Shown: positions 24,640 through 37,176, counted from the first letter of the stretch. The stretch is 64,000 nucleotides of DNA from Solanum dulcamara (GCF_947179165.1 NC_077238.1:42213793-42277792), one strand, 5' to 3'. Numbers and translations: made by a program. Notes: generated by a model not told the origin, from the letters alone.

Positions 24640-25215
24640 TAAATGTGACAATCAATGAACATCCTTAACCAACTCCTTTTTACCTTCCTCAACACGAGCA
24701 ACACTATCCATGGACAACCGAGTAAGAGTATCGTCTACAATTTTTTGTTTACCCAAATGGTATAACCCACTCATATCATAGTCCTTTAGAAGTTCAAGCC
24801 ATTCTTTTTGGCTAAGGTTCAAGTCCCTTTGGCTAGACACATATTACAAGCTTTTGTAATCGGTAAATACATCAGTATGCTCTCTATAAAGATAATGACC
24901 CCAAATTTTCAAAGGAAACACAGCCGCCACAAGTTCAAGATCACAGGTTGGATAATCTTTTTTATGCACCTTAAGTTACCTTGAGGCATAGGCGGTAACC
25001 TTACCATGTTGCATCAAAACACAACCCAAACCAACACATGAGGCATCACAATAAACAACAAACCCATCCGAACCTTTGGGCAATGTCAAAATAAGAGTCG
25101 TCGTAATCCAATCCTTTAATAGTTGAAAACTCTTCTCATATTCATCCGATAATTGAAATTTCACTTTTTTTTAGGTCAACTTAGTCAAAGGCAGAGCAAC
25201 AAAGAAAACCTTTCA
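24640..25215 (-). pseudogene. R3 RNase H domain
   Basis: The minus strand has [20 protein letters not shown] near 25020-25070, the start of the RNase H fold with its catalytic Asp. [18 protein letters not shown] near 24755-24805 and a LSMDSVARVEEGKKELVK segment near 24660-24710 follow, as in the sister elements. The frame is broken between 24840 and 24976, and the TDHKSL-like motif lies in that gap. RNase H would have removed RNA from the RNA:DNA hybrid. Confidence 0.82.
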
Positions 25216-26040
25216 ATGAACCTTCTATAATATCCGGCCAAGCCTAAAAACTTCTAATATTCAATGGAGACAATGGTCTAGGTCAATTCTTTACTACCTC
25301 CATTTTCTTTGGATCAACCTTAATCCCATAACCGGAAACTATATGCCCAACAAATTCCATTTCCCTTAGAAAAAATTCACACTTACTAAACTTGGCAAAT
25401 AGTTGCTTATCCCTCAACATTTGCAACATAATTCTCAAGTGACCCATATGATCCTCCTCATTCCGGGAGTAAATCAAAATGTCACCAATAAAAACAACAA
25501 CAAATATATCCAAGTACGACTTGAAAATATGATTTATCAAATACATGAAGATAGCGGGAGTATTAGTCCAACTAAATGACATAACTAGAAATTTAAAATG
25601 ACCATACCTTGTTCGAAATGTCATCTTGGGAATATCACACTCTCTTATCCTTAGATGATGATAATTGGCGCAGTGACCAATCTTTGAAAAGTAACTTTAC
25701 CCTTGCAACTGGTCAAACAAATCATCTATCCTCGAAATTGGATACTTCTTCTTTATGGTAACCTTATTCAATTGCCGATAATCTATACACATCCAGAGTG
25801 ACCCATCCTTCCTCATAACAAACATACAGGGAGCACCCTACCCTTATCCAATAAATCCTTCAATTGCTCTTTCAATTCCTTAAGTTCCACCAAAGCCATA
25901 TGGTAAGGAGGAATAGAAATAGATTAAGTATTGGGAAGGAGATCTATTCTAAAGTCAATTTCCCTTTTGGGAGAAACACCGGGTAAATCATCGAGAAACA
26001 CATCGGTAAACTCATTAACTATAGGAACCAATTCAAGAGT
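25216..26040 (-). pseudogene. R3 reverse transcriptase
   Basis: The longest open piece, 25283-25624, covers RT motifs 4-7, with [34 protein letters not shown] and [17 protein letters not shown]. The catalytic pair is broken: the second position of FIDDI reads GGT (Gly, 25484-25486) in place of an Asp codon. The N-terminal part, 25640-25900, holds a decayed KIDLRS-like region and a [18 protein letters not shown] region with stops. This RT would be inactive even without the stops. Confidence 0.85.
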
Positions 26041-26500
26041 TGGAGTTTTAGAATTAGCATCCCTAACTCACACTATATGATAAATGCACCCTTTGTAAAT
26101 AATTTTGTGAGACTTAAGACATGATACAAATTGATCCTTAACAACCAAATCACTACCCTTCCATTCAAGAATAAGCTCATTAGAAAATTGAAATTTGACC
26201 CTACGGGTTGTACAATCAATAGATGCATAAGAGGCATGTAACAAATCCATACCAAGAAAAATGTCAAAATCGATCATGTCTAGCTCAACAAGATCATAGG
26301 GGATAACTTTATACAAAACAGAAATGGGATAATTTCTAAAACTTTCTTGGCAAATACCAAATCACCAAATAGAGTACAAACCGAAAAAGACTCTAACAAC
26401 ACTTCAAGTCATACATCAAATCTCATAGCAAGGTAAGGAGTAACAAAGGGCTAGTCGGCACCCAGATCAAGCAATGTATAAACGTCAAAATTAAAGACTT
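26041..26500 (-). pseudogene. R3 aspartic protease and linker to RT
   Basis: The open stretch 26068-26316 has LVELDMIDFDIFLGMDLLHASYASIDC, in which the ILGMDWLH block is typical of the second half of a Ty3/gypsy protease, followed by KGCIYHIV, which leads into RT in all the copies here. The catalytic DPGS region falls near 26440-26480, where the frame is damaged (the Asp codon is not clear). Confidence 0.75.
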
Positions 26501-27582
26501 GTAACATACTCATCACCACATTGGGCGTCTCTTCCATATCCTGCCTAGCATGAAGAGAATAGAATCGATTGTTGCATTAGCCACCCTTTTGTTGAGCTTG
26601 GGGACCTTGTTTCACTTTTCCTCCTTGAGCTACTTGGCCTTGCGTAAGACCTTCTATACCTTTCTTAGCTACATGAGGGCACTCGGATTGCTAATGGTCT
26701 ACCTTTCCACATCCATAGAAAGCACCCATTCCTATCAAACACCTTCCTTCCTGATTATTTCCATATTTAGCACACTTGGGAAATTAAGGGCTACTAATAT
26801 TCACACCTCCTTTTGAACCTTAAGGTATGGCACCCTATCTTTAACAAACTTCTTTCTCATGCCTTGTCCTTGTTGAGAACAGTCACTACCAGCACCACCG
26901 GTCCTAGCATTAGAGAACCCACCTTCATACCGTGCCCTCTTAGAATCCCTTATTCTCATCTCCTTGAGTTTATCTCTCTCAATTTGTATGGTAAAATTCA
27001 TGAGCCAAGATATGTCCATATCTTTAATAAGCTTAGCGGTACAACATTCCTTAATAACCAACTGGGATAGCCCTTATATGAATTAACTCATTTGGGAATA
27101 TAGATCAGCAACTAATGAAAGAGCATACGTAGATAACTTGGTGAACGTGATGGCATAGTACCTCATACCCATGTTGCCTTCTCAAAGATTGATGAACTCT
27201 AACACCTTTGTTTCCCTTAGTTCAAGAGTGAAGAAGCGATCAAGAAAAACAAGCTTGAAGGCTTCCCAACCAGTAGGACCTTCATCCTCTCTTTCTAACT
27301 TTCATTAGGTATACCAAACTTTAGCAACAATATTTAGTTGGTAAGCCACTAACTCCGCTTTCTCTTCTGAAGTCACCCCTATAATACTCACTATCTTATA
27401 AACCTCATCAATGAACTCTTAAAGATTCTCATCCACTTTCGAACCATAGAACTCAGTAGGGTTCGTCCTTGCAAAGTCTCTTACTCTAGAAGTTAGCGTA
27501 GGAGCATTAGAAGGAACAACAACCCTTTGGTTGGCCACATCTGGGGCTAGCATGGTAATAGTGGTTCAAAACTCTGCATTAG
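26501..27582 (-). pseudogene. R3 gag, C-terminal and central part
   Basis: The minus-strand frame at 26801-27061 contains DSKRARYEGGFSNARTGG, which resembles the basic SKRARxxG region before the zinc knuckle of gag proteins of this kind. A decayed knuckle resembling YGCGKxxHxxxxCP lies near 26690-26740, with a stop before the CP. Near 27150-27580 lies the capsid-like part. R4 interrupts the gene at 27582, and the N-terminus resumes at 36858. Confidence 0.75.
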
Positions 27583-29914
27583 TGTAACATCCCCTAAAAA
27601 TATTGTATATGATGTTCCAATTCTGAATGAAAATTATATTGCTTCTGTATTTTGGGTATAACTTTTAATAGGATGTTCCAAATTAGATGATACAAATTTT
27701 TGAATAACCTAAACATCATTACCCACTACATTTTTCAAGACCATATTTTATGTTTCGAACATTAGGTAGGTCAAATAAATTAATTATTACAAGACATGGC
27801 GTTGTGACAAAATGAAGTATTTGTAGAATAAACTCATATCTCACTATAGGATAAACCAAATCAGTTGATTATTTAATAACATGAATGTATACTTCTAGAG
27901 AAAAAATTCATATGAGGACATAAAATCCTAATGAGGAAGTTATCTCTTTCAAATGCAGCTCCGAAAAAGGGTATTTTGTTAAAAGAAGGTTTATCTCACC
28001 AACCATGAAAAGATCTAGATCTATTTGACATCACCCATGACATCAATAGTCCTCCATTTTACATCACCCACGACATCACAATCTTTCATTAATTTTTTAG
28101 ATTTTTTTATAATTATTTTAATTACTATTAGGTCCCTCCTTCACATCTATAAATATCCACCTTATTTCATAATTTTGTTCATCAAGATTTCTTAAGCAAC
28201 TCTTCCATATAAACACTCCTTTACTCATTCTAAAAATATAGTTTTAGCTCTTAGTAGTGTAGAAATATTATTCTGGTGATTCATATACTCCGGGTAGTAT
28301 GCAAAATGCTCCGCGAGGAGAAAATTCTAGGATTCAAAAGTGTTTCTTAAGTCTTTCAATTTTGAGTAACACTATGGATTCAAGGTATGTAAGGCTTCAA
28401 TGAGAGTATTCCTTCTACTCTCATGCCTAAATTATTTTGATTATATGATAAATTATGTTTATTTTTTTAAGCTTTAATCTAAGTTATGTGGGTGTTTATC
28501 CATGGGTTCTTCCACCCATGTAGTCCAAAACTCTTTCAACTAAATCTTTTTATTTCAAGTAATATTTTCCTATGGATAATTTTTATTTTTACGTAATAGC
28601 ATTAATCATGATTAAACTAATGATTATTGGTCTATTTTGATGCAACATGATTTCATATGTATGAATTAATGGTTTGCATGTAATTTCTCTATTTAGCTTT
28701 TTAAAGGTTCTTGAAATTTATAGTTATTTGTTTAAAGCATGATTTTTAATTAATGCATTTCAAAGTATTTATGCATATTTATTTACATACATGTTTGAAA
28801 GTTGAAGTGATTTGAACCCACTTAGCTTTACAATGTTTTCAATGAAGTTTGACTTAAAAACTTTGACTCGAAATGAATATTTATGAAAGCAATGTCTATA
28901 ATAAAAGGGAGTCTTATAAAATAAAAGAATGATAAAATGCTATGAATGATGAATTCTTTATGCTATAAGGATAATTATTGCATATTTGAATCATCAAATG
29001 TTTTAATGAGCTATTTTGCCGAATATCATATTTTGAATTGTCAAGCTATATGCTATGACTATTTTGAAATATTAAACTATTCTGTGGGATAGACTTAGCA
29101 CCGAATGGGTCATTGAGGTAGAATTCGGTAAGGGAATCCTAGTAGCAACCCCTTGTCTCATTAAATATGTGCCAACATAGGAGCCGTTGTAGGCTTAGGT
29201 TAATGGATCCATCAATGTTCTTAAAGTTAAAGTTAAAAAAATAAATGAAGTTGACGGAGTTCTACCTGGTAAGTAGTCTCTCCGGCCAACATAGGAGGTG
29301 ATGTTGGATTCCATGTAATAGCTCACACTGTCTTAAATGTTGGTTATGGTTATTTTTCCACAAAATAAATGTTTTAAAGGATATCTATATGATTGATTAT
29401 GCATGCATTGCATTATGTTTAATATTACATAAATATTTTATTGTTTACTCAATGTTCATTCATTCTTAAATACTTAGTACATTCAAAGTATTAATGCATA
29501 CTCTTTTGCCTACATGATATCACCATGTAGGGACCGGCGCTCCTCCTCGTTGTCCTCTATATGGCTAGTTGAGATTTCATTTGAAGACTACTTTTGGTGA
29601 GTTCCCATGTTCCGAGAACAATACTCCTTTATCTTTCTAGCTTATGATATGTTGAGATCTTTAGACAATTATTATGACATTTCTTTCTATTATGATTGAG
29701 GGTGAGGTAGGAACTTGTCTTAGCCCTATTAAATCTAAAAATTAGAGGTATTGTAGGACATATATAAGCTGAAGATTTACTATTATAATTTTTGCTTGTT
29801 TATTTATTTTCATTACTTATGAAAGGCTAAAAGAATGCTAACAGACTTGTTTGAGGTACTTTAGGGTTCCTCATTCGCCATGTCACATCTAGGCCCTAGG
29901 CTTTGGTTGTGAAA
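27583..29914 (+). repeat. R4 5' LTR
   Basis: It starts TGTAACATCCCC and ends GGTTGTGAAA, where the 3' copy has TTGTGACA, so the terminal CA is mutated. It includes a stretch near 28370-28690 that is missing from the 3' LTR. R-region landmarks, a TAGTACATTCAAAGTA motif (29475) and a perfect hairpin (29509-29531), lie in its last fifth. Confidence 0.92.
29509..29531. promoter_or_regulatory. Conserved hairpin in the R4 LTR
   Basis: CCTACATG, a 7-base loop ATATCAC, then CATGTAGG form a perfect 8-bp stem. The stem is kept with one change in the 3' LTR (36450-36472) and nearly so in S2 (from 45479), two LTR families that otherwise differ. It follows the TAGTACATT motif. A role in RNA 3'-end formation is inference. 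Confidence 0.5.
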
Positions 29915-29918
29915 AATA

Positions 29919-29930
29919 TGGTATCAGAGC
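29919..29930 (+). other. R4 primer-binding site (initiator-Met type)
   Basis: TGGTATCAGAGC is a perfect match to the usual plant initiator-Met site and lies four bases after the LTR. Confidence 0.92.
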
Positions 29931-30128
29931 CTGAGGTTTTGAATGGTCCTCGGAGTCCAACATACCGCGTCAAATAGGATCTTATTCATGGTTGTGAAGC
30001 ATGCCATAACTATGAATAGGAGACTATAGGACGTTTAGGAAAGTTTTTACTGCTTCAAAATTCATGTCATGCCTTAGATTATCCTAAGATTCCCTTTAAC
30101 TAACAACTCATTTCTTGTTCTCTAGCTA

Positions 30129-31299
30129 ATGACTCATGGAAGAGCTCCTCCAAGAGCAAAGGTTGACGATGAGGAGCAATCTCCTCCGATTTCCAATGCC
30201 CCACATCATGAGGAAGGGGTAACCCATGTCGAGTTTTACAATATCATTTCGTTGTTGACTCAAGTCATAGCCAACCAAGGGAATGAAGGTGTTCCTCCTC
30301 CCCAAATATAAAATTCGTCCTCTAGGATTCAGGATTTCTAAAGGATGAATCTGCCCGAGTTCGATGGTTCTAAACTAGATGAGGATCCTATAGAGTTTAT
30401 TGATGAAGTGTACTAAATTGTGGCTATCATGGGTATGCAACCGAATAAGAAGTACGATCTAGTGACCTATCAACTCAATGGTGTGGCTTGAGTGTTGTAT
30501 GAATAATGGGTTGGTGAGATGGATGAAGAAATGGGCCGATAAAATGGGAAGAGATCAAACGTGACTTCCTAGACCGCTTCTTCCTATTGGAGCTAAGAGA
30601 GGCCAAAATCCAAGAGTTCATCAACCTCCGTACAGGGACTTTGAGTGTGAGGAAGTATGATCTCAAATTCACTAAGTTGTCAAAGTATGCTCCCTTCATG
30701 GTCTCCGACTCAAGAGCTAAAATAAGCAAGTTTATTTCTGGTATATCAACCTTGGTATCCAAGGAGTGAAAAATGTCCATGTTTTCAAGGATATGGACAT
30801 CTCTCGGTTAATGACTTACGCAGAATAAATTGAATAAGAGAAACTAAGAGAGAGATCAATGGGGTTCAAAAGGACTAGAGTAGATGGTGGAGGGTTTAAC
30901 TCTCAGAGGTCCAGTTATGGTAACAATGGCAAAGGCCAAAGTGGTGGGCAATGTTTTGTGGGACAAGGTTCCACTAATACTCCTCCTCCAAGGTTCAACA
31001 AGTACAAGGGTGCTAAACTAATGGTTCCAATAGAGAATGTTGCTGCTCAAACTTTCCCCGCTTCTAAGAAATGTGGAAGGACTCACAAAGGAGAATGCTT
31101 AACCTGTTCCAATGCATGCTTTAAGTATGGCATGTTAGGAAACCATGCTAGGTATTTTGGAGATGGTGGTGGTAGGCTTCAAGGACAAATTGCTCATGGT
31201 CAACATGCCTATGGAGGTATCCAATGCACCAAATGCTTTTCTGCCTTGATAAGAAGTGAGAGGTTGAGGATGCACCCAATATCATTATTGGTCTGTTAA
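30129..31299 (+). pseudogene. R4 gag pseudogene
   Basis: The ATG at 30129 opens with MTHGRAPPRAK, a diverged MPPRR-type start. The capsid-like domain is readable near 30345-30660, with MNLPEFDGSK and FIDEVY. The basic part KRTRVDGGGFNSQR is near 30865. The zinc-knuckle region shows KCGRTHKGEC and ACFKYGMLGNHARYF near 31110-31160, where the second Cys and the last Cys of the CCHC box are replaced by Tyr and Phe. Stops at 30309 onward and at least one frame change destroy the gene. Confidence 0.82.
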
Positions 31300-31700
31300 A
31301 GGTCTTTGATTTTGATGTGTTTGCACTATTAGATCCTGGTGAAAATTTATCGTTTGATACTTCATTCTTTGCTAATAGGTTTGATGAGTCACCCAAAATG
31401 TTATTAGAGCCCTATTTGGTGTCTACCCCCATTGATGAGTCAGTTATTACTAGAAAGGTCTGTAGGGGTTGTCTCGTGTCTATATTGTATAAATTTATTC
31501 CTTGTGATATCATTGATCTTGACATGTTAGATTTCGATGTCATTCTTGGGATGCATTGGTATAATATATCTTATGCTTCCATAGATTGTAGGAATTATTG
31601 AGTCAAGTTCTAATTTCTAAATGAGTCCATTATTAAATGGGAGGGTCGTGATTCGGTGGTGAAGGGTAAGTTCATTTATTATCTTATCATTCAAAAATTA
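31300..31700 (+). pseudogene. R4 aspartic protease
   Basis: The frame has shifted relative to gag. VFALLDPGENLSFDTSF gives the active site, with Asp kept and the expected Ser/Thr after DPG replaced by Glu (31330-31345). LDMLDFDVILGMHWYNISYA corresponds to the second half of the fold. The frame ends with a stop at 31599-31601. Confidence 0.8.
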
Positions 31701-32640
31701 TTTCTAAGGGATGTAAAACATTGTGAGGGTTAGGGATGTCGACTCCAAAAGTCCTCCTCTTGAGTCGGTATCCATAGTCAATGACTTCTCTGATGACCTT
31801 CCTGGTGTCCCTCCTAGAAAGAAAGTTAATTTTGGTATTGATCTCCTCCTCGATACCCAACCTATCCCTATTCCTACTTACCGAATGGCCCTGACATAAT
31901 TGAAAGAGTCGAAGGAACAATTAAAGGACTTGTTAGAAAAGGGGTTCATAAGACTAAGTATTTCGCCATGGGATACTCCCGTGTTATTTCTGAGAAAAAA
32001 GGATGGGTCTCTTCGAATGTGCATAGACTACCGGCAATTAAATAAGATGACCATTAAGAACAAGTACCTAATCCCTAGAATAGATGACTTGTTTGATCTA
32101 TTGCAAGGGAAAGTCACTTCTCTAAGATCGACCTTTGGTCCAGCTATTACTAACTACAAGTGAGGGAGTGTGACATTCCTAAAATGGCATTTCGAATAAG
32201 GTATGGTCACTTCGAGTTTGTGGTGATGCATTTTGGGTTGACGAAGGCATTGGCGGCATTCATGGACTTGATGAATAGGGTGTTCAAACCTTACCTTGAT
32301 ACTTTTGTAGTGGTCTTCATTGATGATATTTTTATTTACTCTCAAGGTGAGGAAGAACATAAAAATCACTTGAGAGTTGTACTTTAAATGTTGAGGGATA
32401 CGCAATTATTTGCAAAATTATGTAGGTGTGAATTTTGGTTGAAGGAGGAGGCAATTCTTGGTCAGGTAGTGTTAGGTGATGGGATGAAGTTTTATCCTAC
32501 GAAAATAGAGGCAGTCAATAATTGGCCTAGACCATTGTCTCCTTCAAACATTAGTAACTTCTTGGGTCTAGCCGAGTACTATAGATGGTTCATCAAGGGT
32601 TTTCTTCCATCACATCTCCTATGATGAAATTGACCCAAAA
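31701..32640 (+). pseudogene. R4 reverse transcriptase
   Basis: Motifs run in order: a [20 protein letters not shown] block near 31945, [16 protein letters not shown] near 32020, then a frame change that spoils the KIDLRS-like motif near 32120. [18 protein letters not shown] follows near 32185, then [12 protein letters not shown] near 32310 with both catalytic Asp kept, and FLGLAEYYRWFIKGF near 32555. The reading frame switches at about 32150 and again after 32620. Confidence 0.85.
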
Positions 32641-33160
32641 GAAAGCCAAATTCATATAGATGGATGAGTGTGAGAAGAGTTTCCAGACCTTGAAATAATG
32701 ACTTACCTCCGCTTCTATTTTTACTCTACCAGAAGGATTAGAAGGGTTTGTAGTTTATTGTGATGCTTCAAAGATTGGTTTAGGTTGTGTCTTAATGTAA
32801 AGCAGCAAGGTCATAGCCTATGATTCTAGACAATTAAAGGTGCATAAGCATAACTACCCTACCCATAACCTTGAATTGGCGGCCATAGTTTTGCTCTAAA
32901 GATTTAGAGGCATTACCTCTATAGGGTGCATGTGGATGTGTATACCAATCATAAAAGTCTTCAATATGTTTTCACCAAAAATGACCGTAATCTAAGCAAA
33001 GGAGGTGGCTAGAACTCCTAAAGGACTATGACATAAGTGTGCACTATCATCCAGGTAAAGCCAATATGATTGCCGATGCACTTAGTAGAGTGTCTATGGA
33101 GAGTGTGGCCCATATGGATGAAGGGAAGAGGGAGTTAGTGAAAGATGTTCACAAGTTGGA
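32641..33160 (+). pseudogene. R4 RNase H domain
   Basis: [16 protein letters not shown] lies near 32750, where the sister elements have FCDAS, and is followed by a stop. [16 protein letters not shown] is near 32820, a TNHKSLQYVF-like segment near 32945, and LLKDYDISVHYHPGKANMIADALSRVS near 33010-33095. The expected TDHKSL has Asn in place of Asp, so a catalytic residue is probably lost. Confidence 0.8.
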
Positions 33161-34627
33161 TAGATTAGGGGTGAAGTTGTATGGTACTGATGATGGTGGT
33201 GTGGTTGTTCAAAATAGGAAAAAATCCTCTTTGGTGGTGGATATTAAATCAAATAAAGATCTTGAACCGACGCTTTTCGAGTTAAAGAAACTGGTGAAGG
33301 AAAAGAAGATAGAGGTCTTTTCTCAAGGGGGATATGGGGTGCTATACTACCAAGGTCGGCTATGCGTTCTTGATGTTGATGGCCTAAGGAGTTTGATATT
33401 GATGGAGGCTCATATTCTACATACTCCATTCATCCCAATTTGACGAAAATGTATCGAGACTTAAAAGAGTTCTATTGGTAGGGTAGCATAAAGAAGGACA
33501 TAACAAGGTTTGTGTCCAAATGTCCGAATTGCCAACAAGTGAAGGCCAAACATCAAAGGTTGGGTAGCCTAGACCAAGACATTAAAATTGCTACTTGGAA
33601 GTGGGAAGATGTGAATATGGATTTTTTAGTGGGTTTTCCTCATACCCGAAAGCATCATGGTTTGATTTGGGTAATTTTTGACAGAATTACTAAGTCCGCT
33701 AACTTTCTACTAGTTAAGACTTCCTATAGTGTCGAAGACTATGCCAAGTTGTATATGCAGGAGTTGGTAAGATTGCATGGTGTGCCATTATCCATTATTT
33801 TTTATCATGGTACCCAATTCACTTCTCACTTTTGGAGATCATTTCAAAAGGGTGTCGGTACTAAGGTCAAATTGAGCACCGCATTCTATCATCAAACGGA
33901 TGGGTAAGCCGAAAGGATGATTCAAACACTAGAGGATATGTTAAGGGATTGTGTGTTGGAGTTGAAAGTAAATTTGGATGATCATCTACCGTTCATCGAG
34001 TTTTCCTATAATAATAGTTACCACTCAAGTATTAAGATGGCACAGTTTCAGGCTTTATATGAAAGACAATGTAGATCCCCAATGGGTTGGTTCGAAGTAG
34101 ATGAGATGACCTTATTGGGCCCTGATTTGGTACTTGATGATTTAGAGAAGGTGAATATCATTAGCGAAAGGTTGAAGACAGTTCAAAGTCGTCAAAAATG
34201 TTATTTTGATACTAGAAGAAAAGATCTTGAGTTTAATGTCAACGATTGGGTGTATCTGAAGGTTTCACCCATGAAGGGTGTAGTTCAGTTTGGTAAGAAA
34301 GGGAAATTAAGCCCTAGGTATGCAGGGCCTTATAGAATCATGAGACTCGTTGGCAGGATTGCATATGAGTTAGAGTGTCCATTAGAAATGGCCATGGTTC
34401 ATCAGGTATTCCATGTGTCTATGTTGAGAAAATGAGTGGGTTATCCTAGTTCTATTTTTCCTTTGAGAGTAGCGAATGTTGAAGAAAACTTGACCTATGA
34501 AGAAGTTCTGGTTGAAATTTTGGACAGGCAAGTTAAGATATTGAGGAACAAAGAAGTAGCATCTGTTAGAGACTTTGGAAGAATTAACAAATACAAAGTG
34601 CTTCATGGGAAGTGGAAGCGGATATGA
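33161..34627 (+). pseudogene. R4 integrase and C-terminal tail
   Basis: From 33512 to 34627 one frame is open except for stops at 33908 (TAA) and 34433 (TGA). The zinc-binding end is CPNCQQVKAKHQ. In the core, VIFDRITKSANF keeps the first Asp and AERMIQTLEDML the Glu, but the second Asp is Tyr (TAT at 33803-33805, in FYHGTQFTS). The C-terminal part has VSPMKGVVQFGKKGKLSPR near 34266 and YAGPYRIM. The chromodomain-like tail is poor (a KWKR segment in place of WEAE). This is the least broken long frame in the window. Confidence 0.88.
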
Positions 34628-34871
34628 TTAAGTGATACCCTCATCTTTTTAACTCTACTCAAACCTAAGGTATTAAGTTGTCCTTGCTCAATTACTTGAA
34701 ATCCTTGCATTTCAACTTTTCTTGTCATATGATTGGAAAATTGTGAAATATATTTCGTACAATATTTTAAATTGTACTATTGCATTAATGATGGATTGTT
34801 AGTTTACCCTCTACTCTACTCAAGCTCGGTCTTTCCTCATTCGAGGATGAATGTTCCCAAGGGGTAGGTAA
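34628..34871 (+). other. R4 3' spacer and polypurine tract
   Basis: This is noncoding sequence after integrase. ATTCGAGGATGAATGTTCCC at 34838-34857 is the conserved pre-tract block, followed by AAGGGGTAGGTAA (34859-34871), the purine tract before the 3' LTR. Confidence 0.8.
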
Positions 34872-36852
34872 TGTAACACACCCTAAAAACTTTGTATATG
34901 ATGTTTCAATTCTCAATGAAAATGATATTGCTTTTGTATTTTGGGCATAACTTTTAATAGAGTGGTCCAAATTAGGTGATTCAAATTTATTAATAATTCG
35001 AACATCATTACATATAACTATTGTTAAGACCATATTTTATGTTTCGGAGGTTAAGTAGGTCAAATAAATTAATTATTGCAAGATATGGTGCTGTGATGAA
35101 ATGGAGTATTTGTACAAGAAAACTCATATCTCATTGTAGGGTACTCCAAATTGATTGATTCTTGAACGACATATAAGTAGACTTCTAGAGAAATAATTTA
35201 TATGAAGAAAACAAATCTAATGAGGAAGTAATCATTTTCAAACATAGCTCCGAAAAAGGGTATTCCGTTAAAAGAAGGTTCAGCTCACAACCATGGAAAG
35301 ATCTAGATGCATTTGACATCACCCATGATATCAATTGTCCTCCATTAAATTTTTAGATTTGTCTTTATAATTATTTTAATTATTTTTATGTCCCTCTTTC
35401 ACACCTACAAATACCTACCTAATTTTTTTATTTTGTTCATCAAGCTTTCTCAAGCAATTCTTCTATCGATACACTCCTTTACTCTTTCTTAAAATATAGT
35501 TTTAGTTATTAGTAGTGCATAAATACTATTCTAGTTATTCATATACTTCGGGTAGTACACAAAATACTCCGACGAGGAGAAAATACTAGGATTCAAGAGT
35601 GTTTATTAAGTCTTTTAATTCTGAGTAATGCTATTTATCTCTTTAAAGGTTGTTGAAATTCATGGTGGGTTGTTTAAAACCTGATTTTTAATTAATGGAT
35701 TTCAAAGTATTTATGCATATTCATTTAAATACATATTTTCAAGTTGAAGTGATTTGAACCCACCTAGTTTTACAATATTTTCAATGAAGTTTGACTTAAA
35801 AACTGACTCCAAATGAATATTTATGAAAGCAATTTATATAATAAAAAAGAGTCTTATAAAATAAAAGAATGATGAAACTCTATTAATGACGGATTCTTTA
35901 TGCTATAAGGATAATTATTGCATGTTTGAGTCACCAAATATTTTAATGAGTTATTCTACTGAATTTCATTTTTGAATTCTCAAGCTATATGCTATGACTA
36001 ATTTGAAGTATTAAACTATTCTATGGGATTGACTTAGCACCGAATGGATTATTGAGGTGGCATTCAGTAAGGGAATTCTAGTAGCAACCCCTTGTCTCAT
36101 TAAATATGTGCCAACATAGGAGCCGTTGTAGGCTTAGGTTAATGGATCCATGAATGTCCTTAAAGTTAAAGTTAAAGAAATGAATGAAGTTGATGGAGTT
36201 CTACCTGGTAAGTAGTCTCTCCGGCCAACATAGGAGGTGATGTTGGATTCCATGTAATAGCTCGCATTGTCTTAAATGTTGTTTATGGTTATTTTTCCAC
36301 AAAATAAATATTTTAAAGGATATCTATATGATTGATTATACATGCATTGCATTATGTTTAATATTACATAAATATTTTATTGTTTCCTCAATGTTCATTC
36401 ATTCTTACATACTTAGTACATTCAAAGTACTAACACATACTCTTTTGCCTATATGATATCACCATGTAGGGACCGGCGCTCCTCCTCGTTCTCCTCTATA
36501 TGGCTAGTTGAGATTTCATTTGAAGACTAATTTTGGTGAGTTCCCATGTTCCGGGAACAATACTCCTTTATCTTTCTAGCTTATGATATGTTGAGATTTT
36601 TAGACAATTATTATGACATTTCTTTCTATTATGATTGAGGGTGAGCTAGGAACTTGTCTTAGCCCTGTTAAATCTAAAAATTAGAGGTATTGTAGGACAT
36701 ATGTAAGTTGAAGATTTACTATTATAATTCTGCTTATTTATTTATTGTCATTACCTATAAAAGTCTAAAAGAATGCTAAGAGGCTTGTTTGAGGTACTTT
36801 AGGGTTCCTCATTCTCCATGTCACGTCTAGGCCCTAGGCTTGGGTTGTGACA
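34872..36852 (+). repeat. R4 3' LTR
   Basis: It starts TGTAACACACCC and ends GGGTTGTGACA before the ATTAG duplication. It matches the 5' LTR throughout, apart from about 320 bp lost near 35632 between two CTAT-like repeats. Confidence 0.92.
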
Positions 36853-36857
36853 ATTAG

Positions 36858-36965
36858 TGACATGGTCTGGTAGGGGACCATTGTCTAGAGGGACTGGAGG
36901 AACTGTTCCTCATTAGAATTGACCTCTCTTTGAATAGGTTCTCTTCTTGGGGGCATTTTTTGAAA
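36858..36965 (-). pseudogene. R3 gag, N-terminal fragment
   Basis: The minus strand starts with an ATG near 36957 and reads MPPRREPIQREVNSNEE, the typical opening of these gag proteins. It runs into the ATTAG duplication and continues at 27582. A stop occurs soon after the start. Confidence 0.75.
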
Positions 36966-37160
36966 ATCGCAAAGTACAATCGTTAGGGAAAGGAAGTCTT
37001 AGATTAGACTCTATCGTATGATGTAGATCATGAAACAAATAAAGATTATCCCTAAAATATCTTATAGCCTCTTATTCATATATGTGGTGCACTTCACACC
37101 CAGAAGTAAGAGTTTACTTGACAAGATATGTTAGACTCCCTAGGATATCTTAAACCTTAT

Positions 37161-37172
37161 GATTTGATACCA
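37161..37172 (-). other. R3 primer-binding site
   Basis: The minus strand reads TGGTATCAAATC, a G-to-A decayed initiator-Met site, four bases inside the 5' LTR end. Confidence 0.8.
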
Positions 37173-37176
37173 AGTT

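Larger units (their letters stand above)
27583..36852 (+). mobile_element. R4: full-length decayed Ty3/gypsy element in R3 gag
   Basis: TGTAACA...TTGTGACA ends are flanked by a perfect ATTAG duplication (27578-27582 and 36853-36857). Gag, protease, RT, RNase H and integrase are in order, with a primer site and purine tract. The interrupted R3 gag rejoins when R4 is removed, matching the uninterrupted gag of R6 near 52290. The LTRs differ by a deletion of about 320 bp in the 3' copy. Confidence 0.92.

Noticed and set aside
29919..29930. Initiator-Met tRNA-like sequence
   Set aside because: Only the 12 bases that pair with the tRNA 3' end are present; these are primer-binding sites, and no cloverleaf exists.
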